NCBI GenBank assembly: GCA_033030425.1 | Contig: JAUFSD010000013.1 | Coordinates: forward strand, 992,001 to 1,056,000 | DNA: 64,000 nucleotides | Reading direction: 5' to 3' | DNA from: Verpa conica | Taxonomy: Eukaryota; Ascomycota; Pezizomycetes; Pezizales; Morchellaceae | Shown: piece by piece, positions 45,025 to 57,400 of the stretch | Layout: the number at the start of each line of letters is the position of its first letter | Numbering within the stretch: position 1 is the stretch's first letter | Notes under the pieces: generated by a model | What the model saw: only the letters and a program-made list of their open reading frames with translations | The model's database searches: none | Told to the model about the DNA's origin: nothing | Program-made: the position numbers and the translations under genes

Positions 45025-45208
45025 TAACTCGATAAATTGGCTATGCGGGCGTTGCTACTACTTCCTATCAAATGCAAACTTGCTATCTGATCGTAAGGAT
45101 TATTATCATGAGCTAGCTTTGATGGGTTTAGAGGAAGCTCAAAGAAGTTTAGAGAACACTATTAAACATAGGTGGCGTTGACGCCCACATAGCCAATTTA
45201 TCGAGTTA
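45025..45208. repeat. 184-bp element with 28-bp inverted ends
   Basis: 45025-45052 (TAACTCGATAAATTGGCTAT...) matches the reverse complement of 45181-45208 with one mismatch. The interior is non-coding. MITE-like, unrelated in end sequence to the neighbour at 44612. Confidence 0.75.
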
Positions 45209-45926
45209 ATACGGTACTACAAGTGCTACAGTCTTCGCCAAGGACATGAGACTAATAATAGGCCGAATCTGGATCCTAGGTTTCTACAGTAATCTTATTA
45301 TCAGATAGATTTATGTCAGGTATTGTAGTTTTTACAAATACCTTCTTATAATATACTTACGGCAGCGAAGAGTAGGGAGCAAAGACCTAAATTCGCTTAG
45401 CACATACACATTTTTGTGACAAGATAGCCTCCATGTGATGGTCTGACGGCTACTTGATCCTGTTCTATAACAGCACAGTTTCATGTGTCTGACTCGTCAA
45501 GAAATCCCTTTTGATATCACAAAGACTATAGGTCGAGATTTTTCCATATGTTTAAGGGCCCTAGTAAAAAGAGCCCAAATTTTGAGTGAAACATAAGCCT
45601 AGTAAATATAGGAAATAAAAGCGGTTGTGCGAAAACTCTAGAATAAATTAGAACGATGGGAAGTAGGTTCGAACATAACGGCACTATTTTTTTTCGCCCT
45701 TGTTGATCTCAGTTGTTTTAAGGAGAAATTTCCGCCCAAGTACCTAATAGACAAACCTAGCAAAGCTAGTGAGCCCAGAGGTCCTCCACAAGAGTTTCTT
45801 TTTTGAGAAAAAAACAAACAAAAGGACAAAAGGACAAAAAAAAAACAAAAAAAACACTAGCATGCCGTAAGCCTGGTAGACCCGTATAGAACACCTGCTA
45901 TAAAATATAATCCGAGACCTCATCCT

Positions 45927-46883
45927 TTATAGGAGCAAAAGATGGCAACCTAGAAGACCTCTACCTCCCCAATTCTTTCTCGGTGTCAGGTTAACAACAA
46001 GATTAATCTCGGTACCAGAATCATCCTTTCTCGATAAGAGAACACCAATAGGACTCTAGACGTTTTAATAAGATTAGCAGCGTTTATCTTGTGTTAATAA
46101 ACCCAATAAAGATCCTAGAGAATAATAATCTCTATTTGGTACTTACACCCTCATTCTGCCCGACTACCTCGGCCACTTTTGTGAGTTTGGAATGGTTCAA
46201 GGCATTTGCAGAGCCAAACCGCTTTATATAATCTCCAGGTTTTAGTCCAGCTTCAGCAGCTGGACTTCCCGGTGCAACTGTATTGACCTTTGCGAAAGGC
46301 GCTTCTATCAATTGTATAGCGGCAGCAGAGGGTGTAGATGTAGGCAAGGATGGAGCAGCAACAAGTGAAGCCGCAATCGTTGCATGGTGGGCATGCAAGC
46401 CTTTTTCAATTTTATTCATGAGGCCCTTGTAGTCATTGCGGAGGTGAATTATGCGTGAGCGGGTGATACGAATTTGAGCAACATCAATGTCATCGCGGGG
46501 ATAGCCGTCGAAGGTGCAGAGTGGCGTTTGCATATTCACTTTATGCTGGTAGAAGGTAACCCGTCAGTAATTTCACCTTCATCTTATTGGCTTCCACTAG
46601 CAAATTCATGCGTAATGCGCGGGGTCTTAATTTCATATTCTTAGGGTGCAGCCGAGAAGCGTGAAGGTTAAACTTTAACAATTCAGAGAACAAATCCCAC
46701 TTCACGCTCTTGATAACGTACAGAATCCAGAACACCCCCCAGAGCTTTGAGCTCAGCCTCTACACTGTCTTTCTCATTCATTAGAGCGAGAAGGTCTTCT
46801 TTCGCATCCTCGCTACTATCCTGCGATCCATTGTTGTGGGGACCTAGAGATGAAGAGTTGATGGAGGGCATATGAATATCCAT
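45927..46883 (-). CDS. NAS2: 26S proteasome assembly chaperone Nas2 / PSMD9 (p27)
   Basis: Three exons, 46883-46722, 46545-46147 and 46055-45927, give 229 residues, all in frame (donors GTACGT and GTAAGT). The N-terminal helical half reads LLALMNEKDSVEAELKALGG, then NMQTPLCTFDGYPRDDIDVA and RNDYKGLMNKIEKGLHAHHA. The C-terminal PDZ domain (about 128-215) has APFAKVNTVAPGSPAAEAGL and GDYIKRFG. The tail NWGGRGLLGCHLLLL is the family signature. Nas2 binds the Rpt5 ATPase tail and helps assemble the 19S base. Length matches the family (about 220 residues). Its start faces the RhoGEF gene 1.1 kb away. Confidence 0.93.
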
Positions 46884-47999
46884 TTCTGCACGTGGAGCTG
46901 CTGGTTGGTGAGCTATTTAATTTTTTGTTTCTTGTGACGCAGCTGTGACCAGTGTGGGGATGGGGATGGGATGGGAAGGATGATGGGAGGCTCAACAACA
47001 AGTGGAGCGGGGTCTCCGTGCTGGTGGGTACGCTGTCACAGCGAAGACTACCCTGTCGACGTCATATAACGAAAAGGGCTGCGCCGGGAGATCGACGATC
47101 TCGCATCATCCCAGGGTTGGCGAGGAGATGTCGATTGCCGTAGAATTAACCCCAATGATTCCATGGCAGTGCGCTCGTTATCTCCAGTGGCCTGTTAAGA
47201 TCTATTGCGTGCTTCTTACAGTGTTCCGCAGCGACAGCTCACCTTTCAGCCTGGTTTTTGGTCTCTTGCGCATGCATCTTTAGCGACCTCGCGCTGACTG
47301 GCAAATCAGAACCCATCCTTTCATACAAGGGATGGCCAACACCGGTTGTGGTTGCCTTGGACAATGCGTAACGAAGGAGGACCACGGGGTGGACGCTGAA
47401 TGGCGAAGAGCTGCTGAGACTTCCCTAGCAACGAATAGGTAATCAGTGCGCTCTTGCATGCTCGCGCTGAGGAGATAGCGGCATGCCACAAAACACCAGG
47501 AACCCGACCCGCGCACCTCTCATGGGACAATCATAAAAATATCTCCCTATTAACTGGGCCAGCAGCGAATTATGACGAGTAAGACAAGCTGCAGGCCCAG
47601 CTGTTGGCCGCAGAAAAAACCCGTCGAGTGTTGAAGATTGGTCTTACCTGTCCCAATCCTCTATCTTTCCGTCCCTTCTCTATCTTTCTATTGCCAAGGT
47701 AGGTACTTTTTCCTGCCCTTTTTCCCCCTTCCTTCCTACTCGGTTTCTTCCCTTATATGTATTTTTTGGGATTTCGGTTTCCTTTCCTGGGTTGATAATC
47801 GCTCTCGCTCCACGCGGCCGTCACTTGGGTTATTTGTTTTTCCGACAGTTGGACACAAAGTAGCGTTTGGAATTTGGGTGTAAATACAGAATACGTTCCC
47901 CAATTCCTCTCTTTGCGTCGCTCTGAGCTATCTCCGTTTTCGATTGTCTTGCTCTGAGTTGCACTTCATCTTATCTTTGTGTCCTCCTTTCTTCCAAAG
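46884..47999. promoter_or_regulatory. intergenic region between the divergent NAS2 and RhoGEF genes
   Basis: 1116 bp that must hold both promoters. The right half (47640-47999) is strongly T/C-rich, fitting the leader of the RhoGEF gene. The middle is GC-richer, with overlapping short frames on both strands and no domains. Confidence 0.45.
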
Positions 48000-50900
48000 A
48001 TGGCTATGACTATCCCAGCACACCAGACAGACAATGATTCGCTTTACTTTAAAGACCCCGTATCTTGGAGCCCCCCTTATTTTCTTCGACCTTTCATCTC
48101 AACAGCCACAGATGCCGAATCCTCAGAGGAAAGCAGTACTATCGCAAGCTTCCACTCAACAACAGATAAGCTGTCTGTTGCATCTATGGACCTCGGGGTA
48201 ACGGAGTGCCAGCCCTCATCAACCAACGAATCAGCTGCTAGCTCTACAACAAGTCCGTGCTCGCATTCATCAGGTAACAATTGGTCTATGCCTACCCCTG
48301 TTGTATGCACGGAAGTGATGGAAGCAGATCAGAGTTCATTGAAAACTCTGGCACTGAAAAGGACCACTGAGTCCACCGAAACGGCTGATTTCTTTGAAGA
48401 ATTTGAGGCATTGACAATTGCTTCATCTAACGAGCTTCACCGCAAGGAGTCTTTGGGCGTACCGTATCGAAAGGGTGGGGACACATTACAGTTCCGGAAA
48501 TGGATAAAATCATTCCGCCGGAAGGAGCCAAAGCATCGAACCAGTGTATATCCCTCAATCGAGGATGCCACTACTCTTAACGACGACGACGGAATTTCTA
48601 CTATGCCATCCTCGAAAGCAGAAACTAAAACGCCCTCTTCATCAATGAGGTTTGTTACTGCTGTAAAGACGGCATCAAATACATTTGCTTCTCTTTCAAT
48701 TGCCGGGGGATCAACGAGGAGGAAATCAAGCGGTGGTACGCTGGATGATGCTACAGTGACAAGAATGCGGGATCGAAGATGTGCAATTGAAGAATTGATA
48801 AATACAGAAGAGTACTATATTGCGGACCTGAAGGTTTTGATGAATGTAAGTTTCAGGCTACATCTTTAGACTTCTTTTCATTGATTTTATCGGGCGTAAC
48901 GGTTTCGTTTGCTGAGCGTGATAAGCTCTATTTCTCTGTGCTCAATGATTGTGAGTGCATATCCACGGATATTAAGGACGCCATCAAACGCAACGTTTCC
49001 GAAATCCTTGATCTCCATGAGAGTTTATTATCGGAAATCTTCCGCATGCTCCCTGCTGCGTCACATCAGATCCAGAGTTATAAAGGGAAATTTCTTGATA
49101 TTAGCCCGCAAGTAGGTGAATTAGAGAGGACACACATTTTGTCAAACCCAGAGGCAGCCGCAAAGGTGGCGGAAGTATTCGATAAAACGGTGAGCAGTAA
49201 ATAATATGATAGCACTGCGACCCATCCTGATATTCTTTTTTCGGGTACAGATGAGGGGATTCTTTGTCTACGAGGAGTATTCCGCCAAATACGAACTCGT
49301 ATGCCAAGATCTGAGCCAACTTCGTGGGCAATCGTGGAATTCGTGGGAGAAAGGTTGCGAGATGTTGGCTGGGGCAATCAACTCTCCGGATAATCAGCGT
49401 GAATATGGAAAACGTGCTTTGACACTAGATGATATGCTCGTTAAGGTAGGTGTAGGGGGGGCTTTGACCGAACTTACAGGGCCCCAACAACATATACTCA
49501 CAAAAGTTATAGCCTATACAAAGGATATGCAAATATCCATTATTTTTTGCGGAGATAGTGAAATACACACCGGCCATGGACTGCCCTCAGACAAATAGAC
49601 TTCTAGAAAAGGTTCGTTACAGACTGGAAGAGACAGCATACCAGATAAATACAGCAAAACGTGAGGCACCAAGAACACGAGAGAGAATTGAGAAGACATG
49701 GCTATTACAAGACCGAATAGACTTTCAAGAGAAGGTATGATTATCCTACATCTCTGATATTTTTTAGGTTCCATGAAAGCCGTTGTCCCTAACAAAATTC
49801 TTCGTTTTTTTTTTATAGTCGGGCTTTTCTATACGACTTTTAGGGCACATTGTCTTATGTGGGACATTGCATATCGTTTGGCAACAGCAAACAGGTGTGA
49901 CTGGGGAGTACCTTGCTTGTCTCCTCTACAAGTCCTACCTTTTACTGGCGACAGTTTCAAAGGCGGATAATAGATATAGCGTTAAGTTTGCCATTACTTT
50001 AGCCACTGCTCGCATTGAGGAAGTAAATCAGGGGCGAGGTACGATTTCTAGGAACCTGTTCGCTATTTTTTCTTTTTTTTTCTTGTCGCTAAAATAAGGA
50101 ACCTAGGTTTGACTTGTTATTCTGCACTTTTCTCATGGAAAATCATATTCGAGGCAGGCCATCGAATATACGAAATCCTTGTCAGCGCTTGCTCAGCGAA
50201 GGAAGAGGAGATATGGAGAACACAGATATTGGATAGAGCAGCAGCTGAAAGCAGAGACTACCATGAGTACAGCTCGACAAACTTGGACCTGTTTGCTTCA
50301 ATGAGCCCCGATGTAAAGCCAATTGGAACTATCTTTGGCCGTCCTGGTACCTTGGTCAGACATCGATCTCTTCACCGCTCCGGAAGCGACCCAAAGTCAG
50401 ATGTCTTCAATGTGATTATTAAAAACACTCACGCCCTCTCCGAAGTTCCCTGTTCACAATCAAATACCCCCAGTATCAACAGAAGTATTTCTGTATTGAG
50501 TATGAACCGAGTGCCAATATTTTCACCAAAGCGTTCTGATAGGAATTGCGTTGAAGCAAAGTTAATGGACGTTTGGACAAGAGATATGTTGCCCTTTGGC
50601 CTAATGGGCCCTAGCACTCGAAAAAGAGCGGATACCAGCAACCTTATCAAGAGATTATCAGTAGTGAGCTTGGTTTCAACCGTCGCAAGAAAATCGATGC
50701 ACAGCTTGCAGAGCTATGGGAGCCAGTCAGAAGCTTCATCGATCCAGTCATGGGAATCCGGGGATGGTGATGACTTTGTCACTATTGGACAAAAAGTGAC
50801 AGGTTCAGTGAAATCTAGGCAACTTCCAAGCAACGCTCCGGGTGTTGTTCCGATTAAGAGGGCGTTTTCTTTTACAGCTCCGAGGAGAAAGAACAGTAAT

Positions 50901-51233
50901 GATTGGAAAAACACTTGGCGGAAAGGTTCAAATCCTATTAAGGATGGGAAACGACGGCTTCCAATGACGCAAGAGGATGTGAGTGTTGCTTATGAGGCAA
51001 TCCCCAAAACGTTTGCACCTATGGCCAACAATACAACAGATTCAGAATTTGGGTTATCTCGAGAGTGTTTGAAGGATATTTCGAGCGCTGCTCTCAATGA
51101 TCTTACAACAGATTCGCCTTTAGTGAATCCATTGAAAGTCAAGAGGAAGAGACAAAACAATACTTTAGGTTCAAGTCCGAATTTGAAAGTGGTATTTCAG
51201 AGAAGATTTTTTTCCAGAAGTACTACACGATAG
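48000..51233 (+). CDS. Rho guanine nucleotide exchange factor (DH-PH)
   Basis: Six exons: 48000-48845, 48926-49189, 49251-49445, 49513-49734, 49819-50038 and 50107-51233, giving 957 residues with every junction in frame. A Ser/Thr-rich N-terminus (1-255) precedes the DH domain (about 258-475): RRCAIEELINTEEYYIADLK, SEILDLHESLL, GFFVYEEYSAKYE and the helix PIQRICKYPLFFAEIVKYT. A PH-like domain (about 510-625) follows: SIRLLGHIVLCGTLHIVWQQ, ACLLYKSYLLLAT, FSWKIIFEAGHRIYEILVSA. The basic Ser-rich tail ends RRFFSRSTTR. It should load GTP on a Rho/Cdc42 GTPase at the cortex; which one is unknown. Intron 1 uses an AAG acceptor, chosen because it alone restores the DH sequence. The start is the first ATG in frame with Ser-rich codons. 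Confidence 0.88.
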
Positions 51234-52471
51234 CGTACTCTTTCTACTACCCAAACAGCCTCCTAGTTGTCCCCTCCCTCTTTCTTTTTTCTTTTCTTGT
51301 ATTCCCTTTCTTTCTTTCCTCTGTCCGGCTCATGTTTATTGGTGTCTCAAGGTCTTAATTTGGGTTGGCGTCTATTTCTTTTTAAAAAGAAGTCTTTTTG
51401 CTTGTCTGAGCGTAGTTGTCGATTATCAAAAAACTTTGCATAGTCGTGAGCAAGAGAAGAACACCAAGTTTGTACATGGGTTATGAAGGTTGGAGTAGCC
51501 CCGGTTTTGCTTCTCCACCCTTGGCTCGCTTTTCTTTCTCTGCATGTTTAGCTAGGTCAGCATTTTCCTATTGTTTTACTTGCTCATGCCGCTTTATACT
51601 ACCGAAGTAGCTGTCTTTTCCTGTAACTATATGTAGAGGGAAAGAAAGAAAAGAAAGGGTGTGATTTAGCCACCCCCCCAAACCATCTAGCCCCACAATA
51701 TATGGCTAGCTCCTAGTACTCGGTAGCTTACTGGGCTATAGTAGGTAGTAGATGCCCCACTGGAGCCTACTTCTTAGGTCTTCTAAGTAATGCAAAATAC
51801 TCTGTGAGAGAATATTGCCATAATCTCAAAATACATGACTGGCAGATATATCTTGTACCATCTAGATTTTATTGTTGTCTTACTTTAAAGAATCCCCGGA
51901 AAGCCTGGTAAAGTCTCCCACTATGAACTCTATTAGACCTGTATATTGCCACTCTTAAAAATCAATAAACCTGCGATAAAGTAACTCCGGTGGCGAGGCC
52001 ATCCTAAAAGAGCGATTTTGGCCTTAATAGATATCTCTAAGCTCTAGAAGGTTTAAAGTAAGTAAGATACAAGGGAATATATAAAATAGTCTTGTTAGAA
52101 ATTCAAGTGACTGATCCCCACTGCTAGGTTACCTAATAACCCTCCTGCACCTTTTTCCCACCCTTTCTGTATTTTAACCAACCCATTCACCCCCCTTTCT
52201 ACTCTAGTCGTAGATAATAACGTCAAAATAGGCATGTACACTAGTCCATTTATTAAATCGAGGCGTTTATATAAAAAATTATTTATAACCTGAACACGTA
52301 TATATACTTTGTGCTCAAAAACAAACCCCAAGGATCGCAGTGGTGTGATATCTATGAAGATTGACGGGCTGCTGGACTCAGTACCTATCTGAACTCTAAC
52401 CGAAAGACAGGGTACTTTGCTTTTGGTATATTTTGGGAGTGCCATTCTGCGGACATGCCGCCTCCCCATAA

Positions 52472-52598
52472 TACTCGTAAATGACTGGCGTTTGAAGGGC
52501 AGACCACTATTGCATACCCTAAAAAACTGTGTCAGGTCTAAGATTTCGTACCGTATGCAATAGCGGTCTTTTCTTCAAACCTCAGTCATTTACAAGTA
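52472..52598. repeat. diverged hairpin element (same family as 53034-53160)
   Basis: Arms of about 48 bp (left from TACTCGTAAATGACTGGCG, right ending CAGTCATTTACAAGTA) with several mismatches. It shares the core (CTATTGCATACC, and TATGCAATAGC) and the loop-side ACTG.G.CA with the element 0.5 kb downstream. Confidence 0.75.
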
Positions 52599-53033
52599 GT
52601 GGTACGTACGTACATACTTGGTTACCCAATTTCGACCTGCCACATTACCTCGCATAACCAAGCACTTCGGCTTGACCGTAGCTTACCAACACCAGAAGCT
52701 GTGTAAGTGGAGCATAATATTCCAACTTATGTAGATGTTGTGCATGAATAGACAATAATTACCTGTTAGAATAAAAGCACTGGTAAAGATCTAGATATAG
52801 TCTCACTTCGGCTCATACGATATAATTCCATTCATGAGGATGTTACATCGTCAGGCTGAGGATTCCTCATCCGAAGATATTTTTAGCCATAGCCCTAACC
52901 ACATAACTCAACCCGCATTAGCATGGAGGGGAAGAAGATGTAAAACTAAACTACCAGTATTATGCAGGCTAAGGCGAATAAAAAATTAGTACTAGAAAGA
53001 GTTTCTTGTCTCTGAATACCTTAGAGTAATTGC

Positions 53034-53160
53034 TACTCGTATTCTCATGACGTTTGTAGAATGGACTGCTATTGCATACCATACAAAACTGCGCCAAGCC
53101 TACGATTTTGTATGGTATGCAATAGCAGTCCATTCTACAAACGTCATGAGAATACGAGTA
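53034..53160. repeat. perfect 55-bp hairpin element
   Basis: 53034-53088 (TACTCGTATTCTCATGACGT...) is the exact reverse complement of 53106-53160; the loop is 17 nt (53089-53105). The element has no coding capacity. Perfect arms in an otherwise decayed region mean either recent arrival or conserved function. Confidence 0.9.
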
Positions 53161-54413
53161 TGAAAGAAACCCTAGGTTCAGCTCACCCACATATAAACTC
53201 CCATGGTACTGTGTCAAGCCCCCCCCCCCCCCCAATCCTGCTTGCTCTTTTACTCCCCGCTCTTATTCCCACTAGTTTCAGGTGACCGCTATAATGAGCT
53301 GGCTGCTGCTGACGCGACCAATCTTGTATGTACATAAACCCAAAATGAGCTTACGCATTCCATATTCATGTCGTACAGTCACATTCTCCCACAGAATCAT
53401 CGGACTCTAGGCTTGTACCCCGACAACCTCCCAAGGGTATAACCGTATGTAGCCCTCCCTGAGCAATGGTTATAGTAGATCGTAACAGAAACCTCTAGAC
53501 AGCAGCATAGATTGTTCATGTAACGCATAAGTAGAATATAGCTCTTTTTATCAATGGACGGTCGCCAAGTCGTGGAATACTACAGCCTGTAGCTCTTATT
53601 GGGTGGTTTGACTAAACCCGAACAACGAATGGCAAATACGACCCGTAAAAACACGGAAACGTAAATAAAAGTAAGCGCTCTAAAGCAAACCTATTGCCGT
53701 CTAAACTCGAGAAACTCGCTATCTGGGTGTTGTAGCCACCTACTAGGTATTAAAGGTGTCCTCTAGACTCTTTCGGGCCCTCCCTAAACCTACCACAGCT
53801 AGCTGAAGGTAATAATCTTTATAATCATATAAGTTCATATACAATTGTTTGGAAGTGGTGGCAGCGCCCACATAGCAGATTCTTCGGGTTTCGACCCTAA
53901 GCCTCCTTATATTATCCTATTTATGTAACTATCCCAATGTTTGGGTGTAGGAGAAATAGGCATCGGGTTCGGCTCAGAACTCGGTCTTATTGTTTGAGGG
54001 CGTGGCCTATCGGAACAGACCTAATATACGCATGGCTGGTAAATAGCACTCAAATATGAATTACCTCCTTGTAATACTAGCTAAATACCAGCTAGGTACT
54101 TCTAGACATGCACTCGAGATACATCTTTTTAAAAAAAAAATTGAAAATACATGCCTAAAAAGCATGAATTGAGTCGCGGATTTACAAGGTTAGAGCAAAC
54201 TGAAGATTACTGTTACAAACACCTACCGTATGGTACATAAAAAGTTTACATAAATTCCTCACTAACTCTGTAAGAAAAAAACCTTTTACTGAGACTTAAA
54301 TTCATACTACATACATTTAAAAAAAAACATTATATACTCCATTCCCACAAATGCGCCACCGAACTCTAATACACTTCCCGAAAACTCCTTTACTCTATAC
54401 TACCAATACTACA

Positions 54414-57400
54414 TCATGCCGCCTCCCCGTCACTCTCAATGCCTCCTTTTCTCTCTTTCTTCCTACCGAATAGCCCTAACCCCTCCTTCTTCCCCTCAAC
54501 ATCCTCCTCCTTCTCACCCACCTTCTTCCTACCAATAGTCCCAAAGAACCCGGCCCCCTCCGTCTCCTCTTCCTCCTTCTTCTTCCCAAAAAAACCAGCC
54601 CCTTTCCCACCCCATGGCAAAGGACTACTATTAGCTACAAAACTCCCCGCTCCCACCTCAGGTGTATCAGGCTCTTCTGCATCACTGTTCTCGACAGTAC
54701 TACTATCTTTCTTCCGCGACCCAAAGAAGCCACCATCTTTTTTCCAATTGGGAAGGTTGAATTTTGATGTTGACCCCTTCCTGCTGAGTGCGCTAAAGCG
54801 CGAGAGAATGGAGCTGTCCTTATTGGGTGTAGTGCTATTCTCGATAGAGGAGGAGGTAGCATCGGTATTGATACTTAGTGAGTCCTTGGATTTTGAAAGA
54901 GTAGGAGTAGGTTCAGGCTCAGTATTACGTGCTTCAAAGGTTGGAGCAGCGGGATTGAGACGTGGGGTTACGGGGCGGACGGCAGCAGGAGAGAACCAAT
55001 TGCCTTGCTGCCCCTGCGAAGAGGGGACGAGAGAGAGCGAGACAGTGGAGGAATTTGCATTCGGTGAGATAGGCCGAGATACAGGCTGAGAAGGACCTCC
55101 GACTCGAAAGTCGGACCAGGAAGTACCAAGGAGTGAGACACGATTCCGAGGAATGTTCATTTCCTGCGATGTGGGCCAGCCAAATGCAGCCGAAACATCG
55201 GATGAGGGGATGGGAAGTGTGTTGATATTGTCAAAGGAAGCAATGGAGGATGGTCGTGGCGAGACAGGTGATTCAAAGAGGCGCCCGGGCTCGATTGGGT
55301 CGAAGGAGGGGTTGAAAGGGTTGAATGCAGAGCGACGGGAGTGTTCACTGTTGGTGCGTTCTAACCCTACACCACCTCTCTTGAACCGACCTGCATGTAG
55401 AAAGTCGAGGTTTGTTGCCCAGCTCCCGTGGGACCCGCTACGGCGGCGTGTACCAATTGGATCGAGGCCAGGTTCTTGGTTTTTAGGGACAGAGCGGGAT
55501 TCACTAGTGCGGAGGGAACCAAGGAGAGGACCTTCAAGCGGAATAGTTTTTCCACGTTGACGATTAAAGGAGCCGGAGAAAAGCTTCACAAAACGACGGC
55601 CACCAGAAACATTTTCATGCCCATTCATCTGGTGTAGTGAGCCAATAGGGGATATGGAACTAGCATGGTCGGATTCGTTGATAGAGCTATTGTCCGGGAG
55701 GTGTGAGAAGAGGGGTATATGATGGAAGCTGCTTCCAGGAGAGGAGAGGTGAGAGGTTGATACTGAGCCCGAAGACTGCGGGGATTGTGGGACGACGGAG
55801 AGGCCCAGTCCCTCAAGATTGATATTGCGGTCTTCGAGGAGTGGGGATGTGCCCTTTGGGCTTGGCGGGGAATCTTCGAAAGAGAAGAGATTTGAAGGGA
55901 GGAGGGAGTTTGCGGTGGGGGACATAGGCCCACCGCCGGAGATACGCTCGAGTTCCATCGACGCGGACATTGGATCGATGTTAGAGTCGACCTGCTCTGT
56001 TGGGGCGGCACCGTTAGCGATGTTGAAGAAGGGGCTGGGCATGAGGTTGCTTGAGAAGGCGTTGTTCATTGGACGTTGGAGATGAAGGTTATTGACGGAG
56101 GCGGAGTCGGAAAATATCTGATCTTGAGGGGGGAAGGGGTTTGTGGGGCCAGAAAGAGTATGGGTTCGGGATTTGCGATTGCGATGGCGGCGCTGCTTGG
56201 TCTTTTTCTGGGGCACAGCGTCGCTATGGCTTCCTCTACGACTTTGCGAGGTCATAAGAAGCTCCTTAGAGCGCATGTAATCAATTTCAGCCTGTGTCGA
56301 GTCAGTATAGTTCTCCAATGAGATACAGAATCTGAAATGCGGGGGAACTAACTGCTTGATAGCTATTGTAAACATTGACATATCTGGTTTCCAGCTTCCT
56401 TTGACGAATCTTCCATTCCCTTTCCTCTTTCTCATCTTCCACAATCCTGATACTCTCTGCCTCCTCCTCCACTTTCCATTGCTCCCTCTGCGCTTCTGAA
56501 GCCTTGATAGACGCCACAAGCGCTCTTATCTCTTCCTCCATCTCGGCAATACTCCTCTGCGTCTCTTTCATTTCTTCACTGAGTTCCCGTTCCGTACTCT
56601 GTGCATGTTCTTTTGACTCCTTTGCCTCCTTTGATAATTCCTCTACTTTTTCCAATGCAGCATTCCGCTCCTCATCCCACCTCAAAGAATCATCCCGCAT
56701 TTTCTTGATTTCATCCTCCTTTGACCTCAAAGCTTTGTCCGTCTTTGTCCGCAATGCCTCAGCTACACGCTTTGCTTCTTCTAAGATCCTAGTTTCTGAA
56801 CGTAGTTTTTGTCGGCTAGAGTCTTCTTCATTTTTTTTTTCCTTCAGCAAGTCCAGCTCGGAGCGGAGGATAAGCTCGGCAGCTTTGAATTCCTCTTCGG
56901 TATGTGCAAGTTGCGCATCAATATCATCTGTATCCCTCCTTACAACCTCCAATGCTGCAGTAAGAGTCTCGACAGAATGTTGGTCCTCAGCAGGGGGAAT
57001 CTGGTTTTGGGCACTATTCTGAGCCTGATCCAGCGTTGCAGGTGAATTCCGCCTCTCTCTTGCTATCCTTCTTGCATGGTGACTACTATTACTATTATTG
57101 TGGTGGTGATGGTGGTGGGTGTGGGTATGTGGGGATGAAGGCTCTAGTGCTGGGGTGTGGGAGTGTATGCTCGGTAGGTCCTCCGAGGAATCTGTTTTCC
57201 CACCAACATTGCCTGCGCCACCATCAGAGGAGAGAGACTTTCGGCGGGTCCGGAGGCGGATTAACTGGCCGGGTGCTTGGAAGTTGTGGGAGTTTGCGGC
57301 GATAACACGGACGTTGTAGATGTTATCTGGATTTAGGCCTGTTACTGTTACACTTGTTTCCCCGCGCTTTTCTGATTCGCCGACTATGGTCTTTGTTAGT

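Larger units (their letters stand above)
42851..45926. other. intergenic with foldback elements, no gene
   Basis: Poly-T and homopurine/homopyrimidine tracts lie at 42990-43165; the rest is AT-rich. Two imperfect copies of GATCCCTTGCT(G/A)TCCCGTAC sit at about 43815 and 43890. Two inverted-repeat elements occupy 44612-44867 and 45025-45208. I see no coding gene or RNA gene. Confidence 0.45.
51234..54413. other. intergenic with hairpin elements, no gene
   Basis: 51234 to about 51610 is probably 3' untranslated sequence of the RhoGEF gene (T-rich). The rest is AT-rich. Two related hairpin elements lie at 52472-52598 and 53034-53160, and a run of about 13 C at 53220-53232. Frames on both strands here are short and mostly arise from the hairpin arms. 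Confidence 0.45.

Noticed and set aside
48846..48856. An 11-nt intron in the RhoGEF gene (GTAAGTTTCAG)
   Set aside because: Far below the minimum spliceable length; a longer intron ending at 48925 restores the DH domain.
49446..49598. Read-through frame after RhoGEF exon 3 (VGVGGALTELTGPQ...)
   Set aside because: It is the retained intron plus out-of-frame exon; splicing at GTAGGT/TTATAG gives the conserved PIQRICKYPL helix.
54439..57022. Long plus-strand frames of 170-216 codons opposite the FN3 gene
   Set aside because: Low-complexity antisense shadows of Ser/Pro- and coiled-coil-coding exons; no start context or domains.
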